A stretch of DNA of 5,076 nucleotides from positions 1 through 5,076 of the forward strand of contig CALEHV010000051.1 in NCBI GenBank assembly GCA_937876465.1, read 5' to 3'. This DNA comes from an uncultured Bacillota bacterium. GTDB lineage: Bacteria; Bacillota_I; Bacilli_A; RFN20; CAG-826. Below the pieces are notes generated by a model, which was not told the DNA's origin, did not search any database, and was given only the letters and a program-made list of their open reading frames with translations. Below, piece by piece: positions 1 through 5,021 of the stretch (position 1 is its first letter; each line of letters begins with the position of its first letter). Both the position numbers and the translations under genes were made by a program.

Positions 1-1
1 T

Positions 2-67
2 GTAGATATATTAGATAAATACGACACAATGCTAGAACAAATCTCAAAAACCAACTCTTCAAAATAA
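2..67 (+). CDS. 3' end of an unidentified + strand gene
   Basis: The window opens inside an open frame of 21 codons that ends in TAA at 65-67. The visible tail ends ...LEQISKTNSSK; it is charged and polar, with no motif to name it. A hairpin terminator follows four bases after the stop, which supports this being a real gene end and not a chance frame. The gene converges on the minus-strand block to its right. The start and function lie outside the window. The frame is short, so the call rests mainly on the position of the stop just before the terminator. Confidence 0.55.
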   Translation, partial: VDILDKYDTMLEQISKTNSSK

Positions 68-70
68 TTG

Positions 71-105
71 AAAAACCACTCCGAAATTAAACCGGAGCGG
101 TTTTT
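71..105. terminator. Bidirectional Rho-independent terminator
   Basis: A 13-bp stem (71-83 with 93-105) has a 9-base loop, with A-runs on the left arm and T-runs on the right, so each strand reads as a GC-rich hairpin followed by U residues. On the + strand one pair is an A-C mismatch (78/98); on the minus strand the same pair is G-U, so the hairpin is slightly better for minus-strand transcripts. It sits between the + strand gene that ends at 67 and the minus-strand remnants, as expected between convergent genes. Confidence 0.85.
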
Positions 106-122
106 GATTGCACGAGAAATTG

Positions 123-233
123 CTATGATAATTTATTTTTTATTTCTTCAAAGTTTTTATTTCTATTTTTACCATATCTTATACTATTACCAGCAGCAAG
201 TATTATTGCTGTTACTTTTTTATTATCTATCAT
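123..233 (-). pseudogene. ispD: N-terminal stub of ispD (MEP cytidylyltransferase)
   Basis: An ATG at 233-231 opens a 36-codon frame ending at TAG (123-125). It reads MIDNKKVTAIILAAG, then NSIRYGKNRNKNFEEI. IspD makes CDP-methylerythritol from MEP and CTP in isoprenoid synthesis and begins with a nucleotide-binding strand followed by a glycine-rich loop (AAG...R.G..K.K.F); that pattern is seen here. The family is about 220-240 residues, so only the first sixth or so remains and the next conserved stretch (GKPVL-type) is absent. The start overlaps the last codons of the ispE remnant (ATG inside ...TATGATAGATAA), the tight spacing of an operon. No continuation was found in the other frames before the terminator, so this looks like a deletion and not a simple frameshift. 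The identification rests on about 30 residues. Confidence 0.7.
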
Positions 234-514
234 ACTTTTCCTTTCTATTATATGAAGTACACAAATATATTTTATATATATCTTTTAGTTTTTTATATGC
301 CTTTCTTGCTAATACTCTGTTTTCAAAAATCCCAAATACACAACTTCCCGAACCTGTCATTTGAGCTCCGCAATGCTCCGCTTTTTAATAAGTCATCTTT
401 TATTTTTAATAACTGACTTTTTTCATCTACTACTTCTTCAAATACGTTATATAAATTCTCTGTAATTTGGTATATGTTGTTATTTTCTAAGGCCTTTTTC
501 ACTTCTTCTGTATT
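223..514 (-). pseudogene. ispE: C-terminal fragment of ispE (CDP-ME kinase), frameshifted
   Basis: IspE is the GHMP-family kinase that phosphorylates CDP-methylerythritol. Only its C-terminal third or so is here. The first part, from about 514, includes ENLYNVFEEVV and IKDDLLKSGA and is read in the frame of the overlapping methyltransferase ORF. The second part, in another frame, is GAQMTGSGSCVFGIFEN plus a lysine-rich tail ending at TAA (223-225). M-T-G-S-G-S is the glycine-rich GHMP motif 3. The two parts rejoin in one frame if one 10-bp copy of the repeat at 365-381 is removed. The catalytic N-terminal two thirds is missing and is replaced by methyltransferase sequence. The left boundary at about 514 is an estimate from where family resemblance changes. 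This piece cannot be an active kinase; an intact copy elsewhere is likely if the cell uses the MEP pathway. Confidence 0.82.
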
Positions 515-1195
515 ATATTTTTGTTTAAATTCTCCTTGTCCACTAGACAAATAATTCAAATCAGAAATTGCATCATAGATAGTGTGAGAGACAATTTCAC
601 CGTTTTTTATCATTCTTTGTCTAACTTTTTCGAGTATTTTTTCAAAGTTAAATTCAATTTTTGAACCAATAATTATGAGTCTATGTCTTTCTTGAGGAAC
701 ACCATAATCAGCAGCATTTAACACTTTCTTGTAAATGTAATATTTACCATTTTTGAAATTTGAACTATCAGAAAACAAGCGTTCTATTTCTTCGATAATT
801 TTTCCATCTTTCATAGAAAGCATTCCAGGTACATTTTCCATAATGAAAAATTTAGGTTCGATTTTTTGAACAACCTGAAAATAATTTCTAAATAAGTAAT
901 TTCTCGGATCATCAAGAAAACGTTCCGACTTATTTTCTCTAATCCTAGCTCCAGCCATAGAAAATCCTTGGCATGGAGGACCGCCAATAATAATATCAAT
1001 TTTTTTATTAATTTTGTTTAATGCTGGCAAAATGTTTTTTATATCATCATTAATCATTACAGTTTCGCCATGATTTTTTTCATAGCTTTTAGCAATGGAT
1101 TCATCAATTTCATTAGCTAGAACAATATTAAATCCTGCTTTTCTAAACCCTGTGGACAATCCACCAACTCCTGCAAATAAGTCTATAACATTCAT
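323..1195 (-). CDS. C5-cytosine DNA methyltransferase, 3' end replaced by ispE
   Basis: The first 225 or so residues are a textbook C5-cytosine DNA methyltransferase. Motif I is DLFAGVGGLSTGF (5-17, SAM binding), motif IV GGPPCQGFS (71-79, with catalytic Cys75), motif VI MENVP (119-123) and motif VIII QERHRLIIIGS (168-178). DAISDL (208-213) is the usual stretch before the target-recognition region. At about residue 225-229 the resemblance switches to IspE (N-L-Y-N-V-F-E-E-V-V at 247-256). After residue 274 the frame is shifted and the last 16 residues are nonsense. The target-recognition domain, motif IX and motif X are missing; at 290 residues it is shorter than most family members. It is therefore probably inactive. 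The start is set by a GAGG Shine-Dalgarno (1203-1206), seven bases before the ATG. The ATG overlaps the stop of the upstream adenine methyltransferase gene (TAATG), indicating translational coupling. It could also be annotated as a pseudogene. Confidence 0.85.
   Translation of the reverse strand: MNVIDLFAGVGGLSTGFRKAGFNIVLANEIDESIAKSYEKNHGETVMINDDIKNILPALNKINKKIDIIIGGPPCQGFSMAGARIRENKSERFLDDPRNYLFRNYFQVVQKIEPKFFIMENVPGMLSMKDGKIIEEIERLFSDSSNFKNGKYYIYKKVLNAADYGVPQERHRLIIIGSKIEFNFEKILEKVRQRMIKNGEIVSHTIYDAISDLNYLSSGQGEFKQKYNTEEVKKALENNNIYQITENLYNVFEEVVDEKSQLLKIKDDLLKSGALRSSNDRFGKLCIWDF
365..381 (-). repeat. 10-bp duplication causing the ispE frameshift
   Basis: On the + strand GCTCCGC occurs at 365-371 and again at 375-381 with AAT between. 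Taking out ten bases (one copy plus the three-base spacer) restores LKSGAQMTGSGS in a single frame, which is the expected IspE sequence. This is the signature of a short slippage duplication. Confidence 0.8.
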
Positions 1196-3087
1196 TAGTT
1201 GTCCTCGCTTTCTTCGATTTTATTTAATCGATATTTCAATGTATAATTTTTAATAAATTTAGTTTCGTTTTCATCCAAACCACAGTTGGAGCAAATAACA
1301 TCATCGATTTTATCTATAATTTTTTTAGAGTACTTATGTTTATACTCAAATTCAGTTTGTTTAGAATTTATTCTAACCTTATTCTTTTCTAAGTCTTCAG
1401 ACAATTCTTCCGATAAAGAAACAAGCTTAGTAATTTGTTTTTTTGTTAATTCTGAATAGTTGAATTTAATATTTTTCAAATCGGAATTTGTAACATGCCA
1501 GCAGTCACTTATAATTACCCACATAAAATAAAAATATGAGCTGTTTATGAAACAATATGCGATTCTTTTATCTTCTTCGGATTCAAAACATAACTCAGTA
1601 ATTTCGCTAGTTTTTGGTTTCTTTAAAAATGCTTTTGCCCAGAACCCAATCCTCGAACTGACATATAGTTTATGGACACTTTCGTCTTTTTTTAATTTAA
1701 ATAAAGATGTTCCACATAAATTATTTTTTACGAAAATACTATTCTCAACAGCCGTCCCTATCTTAGGCAACATTTCATTATGATTCTCAATAAAATCTAA
1801 AGATTTAAATAAGAACGGTCTTTCATCTTTATACCAAAACTGGTAACTTGAAGTAAATCGTCTGCAATCTTCATTTCCTATGGAAGAGAAAAATATAGTT
1901 AATCGTTGATGCACACCACTAAATAAACAGCCTGGCCTATCAGCAAAAGTGCAATAATAAACAATTGAAGTCTTTTCTTCTAATAAATTTCTAATAGGAG
2001 CCATTCTTGGAGTTGCAATAAAAGGAAGAGGTACAATAAAGGATATTACTGATCCCTTGCAACTTAAATTGCAAGCGCGCTCAATGGTATACGCGTATAA
2101 GTTTCCACAAGCACTAGTTTCGTAATGTGAATATGGTTTTTTATTCTTTATTTCAACATATGGAGGATTTCCTACAATGCAGTCAAATAATCCTAAATCC
2201 TTCCAATCTAATCCACCATTTCCTTCTATAACCATATCGCTACCGCATAAAGCATCAGCAGCAATTAAATTCTTAGATAAAATTTTTAAGAAATCAGCAG
2301 AAACGTTATTATCGATAATTGCTTTGATAATTAATCTCGCTTTTGCGAGAATAACCGCTTCTTCTTGAATATCAACACCATAAATATTTTTATAGTATGA
2401 AGAAATTGGCATTTTATTATTAAAAAGTTTTTCGTTTAAATATTTTTTACATTCATAGGCAGAAATTATAAATGCACCAGAACCACAAGTAGGATCAATT
2501 ATTTTTATATTTGAAACAGCCTTTGATAAATCGTTAATGTCTTTGTCGCTCAAAGTATTTTTAATAACTTCGATTTTTTCTTCAAAAGTTAATCGTTTAT
2601 CAATAAATTCAACATTATTTGATATATTCATTGAAGAATAAATTTTATTAACAAGCGAATTATTCATTTTATTTAAAACTGAAATAAATATAGCGTTCCA
2701 GCAAATAAAATTTGTTGTGTCAATTGGAGTGTAATATGAACCTGTGTCCTTTCGATTTATATGTTTTTCAAGTACTTGGCCGAGCATCTTTTCAAATTGA
2801 TTTAAATCTTTTATGCCAGAAACAAGACTTCTAATTGATTTGAAAATAGGTTCAATTAAACCAATGTTATCTTGAATTAGCTTTGGGTTAGTAAAAAATA
2901 AATCGCATTCTGAGCAAAGACTTAATTTAAAATTTCTTTTATTTCTATTTTTTGCTAAAACAATCCCAATTATAAAAAGGTCGTTCAAAATTGCGGTTGC
3001 ATCTAACAACTCAAAATTATCCAATAGGTCAGAGTAATATTTTTCGTATTCTTTTGAAAGTGAAGAAATATTAACAATTGTAGACAT
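1195..3087 (-). CDS. N6-adenine DNA methyltransferase, gamma class
   Basis: A 630-residue enzyme expected to transfer methyl from SAM to an adenine in a specific DNA site. Motifs run in the order X-I-IV. They are TGSYYTP (115-121, motif X), DPTCGSGAF (198-206, motif I), GVDIQEEAV (237-245, the acidic residue that binds the SAM ribose), NLIAADAL (273-280, motif III) and NPPYVE (307-312, catalytic motif IV). The C-terminal half (about 370-630) has the place and size of a target-recognition region and ends with IDDVICSNCGLDENE and a tyrosine/arginine-rich tail, as in Eco57I-like methyltransferases. The N-terminal 110 residues are helical-looking and show no obvious PD-(D/E)XK nuclease motif. The length is well below the 900 or more residues usual for fused type IIG enzymes, so I read it as a methyltransferase alone. 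The Shine-Dalgarno is weak (AAGAAG just before the ATG at 3087). It overlaps the cytosine methyltransferase gene by one base; together they look like the modification part of a restriction system whose endonuclease is not visible. Confidence 0.88.
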   Translation of the reverse strand: MSTIVNISSLSKEYEKYYSDLLDNFELLDATAILNDLFIIGIVLAKNRNKRNFKLSLCSECDLFFTNPKLIQDNIGLIEPIFKSIRSLVSGIKDLNQFEKMLGQVLEKHINRKDTGSYYTPIDTTNFICWNAIFISVLNKMNNSLVNKIYSSMNISNNVEFIDKRLTFEEKIEVIKNTLSDKDINDLSKAVSNIKIIDPTCGSGAFIISAYECKKYLNEKLFNNKMPISSYYKNIYGVDIQEEAVILAKARLIIKAIIDNNVSADFLKILSKNLIAADALCGSDMVIEGNGGLDWKDLGLFDCIVGNPPYVEIKNKKPYSHYETSACGNLYAYTIERACNLSCKGSVISFIVPLPFIATPRMAPIRNLLEEKTSIVYYCTFADRPGCLFSGVHQRLTIFFSSIGNEDCRRFTSSYQFWYKDERPFLFKSLDFIENHNEMLPKIGTAVENSIFVKNNLCGTSLFKLKKDESVHKLYVSSRIGFWAKAFLKKPKTSEITELCFESEEDKRIAYCFINSSYFYFMWVIISDCWHVTNSDLKNIKFNYSELTKKQITKLVSLSEELSEDLEKNKVRINSKQTEFEYKHKYSKKIIDKIDDVICSNCGLDENETKFIKNYTLKYRLNKIEESEDN

Positions 3088-3106
3088 AACTTCTTTTCTA
3101 GAACAG

Positions 3107-3163
3107 GTTTCGACTTTCTTTACAAATATTCTATCACAAAAGATTTAAGAAATACATCGAAAC
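3107..3163. repeat. 7-bp inverted repeat flanking the methyltransferase promoter
   Basis: GTTTCGA at 3107-3113 and its reverse complement TCGAAAC at 3157-3163 lie on both sides of the -10 element. The arms are 43 bases apart. This placement, in AT-rich DNA where CG-containing heptamers are rare, fits a pair of operator half-sites for a regulator of methyltransferase expression. No regulator gene of the C-protein type is next to them. Function is inferred from position only. Confidence 0.4.
3128..3133 (-). promoter_or_regulatory. Extended -10 promoter of the methyltransferase pair
   Basis: On the minus strand TAGAAT (five of six matches to TATAAT) is preceded directly by TGA, giving an extended -10 (TGnTAGAAT). 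No good -35 is seen at 16-18 bases upstream. Transcription would begin near 3121, leaving a leader of about 34 bases before the ATG at 3087. It is the best promoter candidate in the 193-base gap between the VWA gene and the methyltransferases. Confidence 0.5.
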
Positions 3164-3193
3164 ATGAATATTAAGATTAATAATAATATTCAT
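3164..3193. repeat. Perfect 10-bp inverted repeat upstream of the promoter
   Basis: ATGAATATTA (3164-3173) and TAATATTCAT (3184-3193) are perfect reverse complements around a 10-base loop. It abuts the TCGAAAC half-site that ends at 3163. The stem is almost all A-T. On the + strand it is followed by AAGTTTTT, so a weak terminator is possible, but no + strand gene leads into it. An operator or a hairpin in the VWA-to-methyltransferase read-through transcript is as likely. Confidence 0.5.
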
Positions 3194-3280
3194 AAGTTTT
3201 TGCCACGTTGAATTTAATAAGAAATATCCTTGCAAATATGCATAATTAATAAAATAAGGTGTTTAATTAATTTTGTTTTT

Positions 3281-3892
3281 CTATTTACTAGTTTTAGATG
3301 TTTTCTTTATTGTTGTTCTTTTACGTTTAATTTGAGCTGAACCCATGCAGAAAACCATCTTCACTCCTTTGGAGTCAGCTTTAAAGCCACTAGTGTCAGC
3401 TGCGTCAATACCCAACTTGTCACCTTCTTCAAATGCGTCAATATTCGCAGCTTGAAATATGAAATTCCATCCAGCTTCTTTTAATGTTTCAATTAATTTC
3501 TTGATTTGTTTATAGCTATATTCCTTGCTCGAATTTTCTAAGCCATCAGTCATTATCGAAACAATAGTATGTTCAGGAATTTCTTCGATTTTTAATCCTT
3601 CTTGGATTTGCTTGATTGAACCAACAGTTGATCCAACAGCATCTAATAACGCTGTACATCCGCTTGTTTGATAATCTTGTTTAGTTATGGTTTTTACATT
3701 TTTAATATTTTCTCTATTGTGAATTAATGTAAATTCATGATTAAAGAAAACGGTAGTAACAAGCACTTCACCATCTAACTTTTTTTGATCCTCAATGAGT
3801 TTGTTATAGCCGCCTATAACATCACTTTCTAAACCGCCCATCGAACCAGATTTATCAATAATGATAATTAATTCTGTTAAACCTTTTTTCAT
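3281..3892 (-). CDS. Small VWA-domain protein with intact MIDAS
   Basis: A 203-residue, probably cytoplasmic protein made almost wholly of a von Willebrand factor A domain, a metal-dependent protein-binding fold. The metal site (MIDAS) is complete by eye: DKSGS (13-17), Thr80 in GCTALLDAVG and Asp116 in MTDGLEN. No signal peptide or membrane segment is seen. It resembles the short stand-alone VWA proteins common in Bacillota (pattern LT-E-L-I-I-I-I-D-K-S-G-S-M at the start, SKGV near the end). Past residue 186 it ends in a lysine/arginine/threonine-rich tail (IKRKRTTIKKTSKTSK) that could touch nucleic acid or be disordered; other frames gave no better C-terminus. The start is supported by AAGGAGGA at 3909-3902, nine bases before the ATG. 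The gene lies 76 bases downstream of the HTH protein on the same strand, so the two are probably one operon. The binding partner is unknown; the upstream HTH protein is the obvious candidate. Confidence 0.88.
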   Translation of the reverse strand: MKKGLTELIIIIDKSGSMGGLESDVIGGYNKLIEDQKKLDGEVLVTTVFFNHEFTLIHNRENIKNVKTITKQDYQTSGCTALLDAVGSTVGSIKQIQEGLKIEEIPEHTIVSIMTDGLENSSKEYSYKQIKKLIETLKEAGWNFIFQAANIDAFEEGDKLGIDAADTSGFKADSKGVKMVFCMGSAQIKRKRTTIKKTSKTSK

Positions 3893-3900
3893 AAAATAAA

Positions 3901-3934
3901 ATCCTCCTTGGTTAACGCCACTATTATGGAGGAT
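3901..3934 (-). promoter_or_regulatory. Hairpin that masks the VWA ribosome site, terminator-like
   Basis: In the minus-strand RNA, AUCCUCC (3934-3928) pairs perfectly with GGAGGAU (3907-3901), which is the Shine-Dalgarno of the VWA gene. Inside, UGG (3920-3918) can pair with CCA (3911-3909) around a CGUUAA loop. The stem is followed by UUUUAUUUU. The structure can therefore act as a translational lock on the VWA gene, as a Rho-independent terminator after the HTH gene, or both. Either role would make VWA production lower than, or conditional on, HTH expression. Pairing is seen directly; the regulatory role is inferred. Confidence 0.6.
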
Positions 3935-3968
3935 CTATTCTTGCTTATGGTCTCTTTGAAAGGGACAT

Positions 3969-4727
3969 TTAATCTTCACGAGGTTTCCAACCAAGTAAAG
4001 GTTCATTGAAATGTTCGAGTTCTTCATTGATTTTGTTTATATCAAATTCACGAATTTCTACATAGGCTTTTACGATTTTATCTAATCTTATTGAATTTGA
4101 AAGAGTATACCCTGCCGCGTTAAGCAAGTCTAAGGCATCGTCAATATCTAATTCCATTCCAATAATTAAACACAAAATCGTAGACTTTTTAGGCATATAT
4201 CCATCTTCAGAAACTATTTTTGAGAATAATTTTCTAGTGATGCCACCTTTTGTGTAAACCTCAACATTAGTTTTTTTGGATTTATTTAAATACCTGAAAA
4301 GTTTTTGCCTGAAATTTTCATCCAAGTCGATGCTAGAAGGAGTACTCCCAGGAGCAAAGGCTTTTTTCTCTATTGATGAAGCCTTGAATTTAATTCCTTT
4401 ATTTAAAATTGCACGTCTTCTAGGTTGCTTAATTCTTCGATTTTTTAAATCATAGTTTTTACACAAATAAATATTGTATTTAGCCAATAAGTCCTTATTT
4501 GAAACAGTCTTACAAAGTAGTCCAATCGATAGTTCTTTATCTTCTACGAAAGATAAAATACTTTTTAATAAAGGCTCAGTTAAATCTTCAATAACCACTT
4601 CAATTGAGCTATATCTTTTAGACGAAATATAATCTAGTAGGTTTTCCAAGCTTAAAAAAGAGCTAAAGTCTACTTGCTTTGTTCTTCTATTTTCAAAATT
4701 AAGAGATTCTACAACGTATAAACTCAT
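3969..4727 (-). CDS. Unknown N-terminal domain plus Xre-like HTH protein
   Basis: A 252-residue soluble protein. Residues about 137-245 match a divergent helix-turn-helix module. It reads FRQKLFRYLNKS, then VEVYTKGGITRKLFSKI (155-171), GYMPKKSTIL, a run LDIDDALDLLNAAGYTLS (193-210), and NEPLLGW near the end. I know this pattern (vevY..a.i.RklFSKI...Y.PsK.t...LAl.LeL.ldea.dLL..AGy.LS.S) from the C-terminus of bacterial macro-domain and similar proteins, where it is predicted to bind DNA or to act as an adaptor. Residues 1-95 are an alternating beta/alpha region (SIEVVIEDL, LSIGLLC, YNIYLCKNY) that I do not recognise; it is not a macro domain by eye. Residues 96-112 are very basic (KNRRIKQPRRR), and a linker with APGSTPSS follows. 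No strong Shine-Dalgarno precedes the ATG at 4727; the next Met is residue 191, so this start is kept. It is first in a probable operon with the VWA gene. Its role could be a sensor or regulator; not established. Confidence 0.8.
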   Translation of the reverse strand: MSLYVVESLNFENRRTKQVDFSSFLSLENLLDYISSKRYSSIEVVIEDLTEPLLKSILSFVEDKELSIGLLCKTVSNKDLLAKYNIYLCKNYDLKNRRIKQPRRRAILNKGIKFKASSIEKKAFAPGSTPSSIDLDENFRQKLFRYLNKSKKTNVEVYTKGGITRKLFSKIVSEDGYMPKKSTILCLIIGMELDIDDALDLLNAAGYTLSNSIRLDKIVKAYVEIREFDINKINEELEHFNEPLLGWKPRED

Positions 4728-4782
4728 ATCTTTATTATTTTACTGAATCTTAAAAATTAAGTCTAATTAAACAATATGGTTC

Positions 4783-4811
4783 ATAATAACTATAAACTAA
4801 TACAAGATGAA
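4783..4811 (-). promoter_or_regulatory. Weak promoter candidate for the HTH-VWA operon
   Basis: On the minus strand TTCATC (4811-4806), a 17-base spacer and TATTAT (4788-4783, five of six to TATAAT) form a possible promoter about 55 bases before the ATG. An alternative is TTGTTT (4774-4769), 16 bases, then TAAGAT (4752-4747). Both have poor -35 boxes, so the choice is open. The AGCGCT repeats lie just upstream of either. Confidence 0.3.
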
Positions 4812-4832
4812 TTCGATTATTTAAGTAAATGT

Positions 4833-4880
4833 AGCGCTATTAGTATCACTGAGCGCTAATAGTCCTAGTGAGCGCTATTA
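4833..4880. repeat. Three AGCGCT motifs at exact 19-bp spacing
   Basis: AGCGCT begins at 4833, 4852 and 4871. The first two 19-base units agree at 14 positions (AGCGCTATTAG..., AGCGCTAATAG...); the third keeps AGCGCTATTA. CTATTAG (4837-4843) and CTAATAG (4856-4862) can also pair as a 7-bp hairpin. The core is palindromic and rich in CG in AT-rich surroundings. The location about 105-150 bases upstream of the HTH gene fits an operator array for an autoregulator, but an iteron-like or other binding array is possible. The rest of the gap 4728-5021 holds the promoter candidates and the tRNA terminator, and no gene that I can see. Confidence 0.6.
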
Positions 4881-4969
4881 AGAATTAGCAGATTTTCAGC
4901 TGATAAAAATAAAGGACAAAATACTAGTCTCAAATGCGAAAAACCTATGAAAAACTCAATAAAATAAAG

Positions 4970-5008
4970 AAAAAAGGCTGATTTTATCGTTTCCGATTGT
5001 ATCAACCT
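4970..5008 (-). terminator. Terminator of the tRNA-Ser transcript
   Basis: In the minus-strand RNA AGGUUGAU (5008-5001) pairs with AUCAGCCU (4982-4975) with one G-U pair. After a 3x3 internal loop, AUCG pairs with CGAU around a GAAA loop. Six U residues follow (4975-4970). It begins 13 bases after the tRNA CCA end, so the tRNA is transcribed separately from the HTH-VWA operon. Confidence 0.85.
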
Positions 5009-5021
5009 TATTCTACTTTGA

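Noticed and set aside
68..364. 98-codon + strand open frame
   Set aside because: Low-complexity phenylalanine/tyrosine/leucine-rich product, antisense to the ispE and ispD remnants, and its first codons run through the terminator hairpin. It is a shadow of AT-rich minus-strand coding sequence.
811..999. 62-codon minus-strand open frame
   Set aside because: Lies inside the cytosine methyltransferase gene in another frame, across its conserved motif region; the methyltransferase frame is the real one.
1547..1783. + strand open frames at 1547-1783 and 2177-2368
   Set aside because: Both are antisense to the adenine methyltransferase gene, the second over the motif III-IV region; no ribosome site or recognisable product.
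1195..3087. Type IIG fused restriction-methylation enzyme
   Set aside because: No D...(E/Q)xK nuclease pattern seen in the N-terminal 110 residues, and 630 residues is short for such fusions.
3244..3272. AATTAAT/ATTAATT inverted repeat after the VWA stop as a terminator
   Set aside because: Only A-T pairs, 15-base loop and no U-run on the minus strand; too weak to call in AT-rich DNA.
3281..3400. Frameshift at the C-terminus of the VWA protein
   Set aside because: The unusual lysine-rich tail made this worth testing, but the other two frames meet stops or give no VWA-like sequence, so the tail is probably genuine.
4833..4880. CRISPR array
   Set aside because: The 19-bp period is far too short for repeat plus spacer, the units are imperfect and there are no cas genes.
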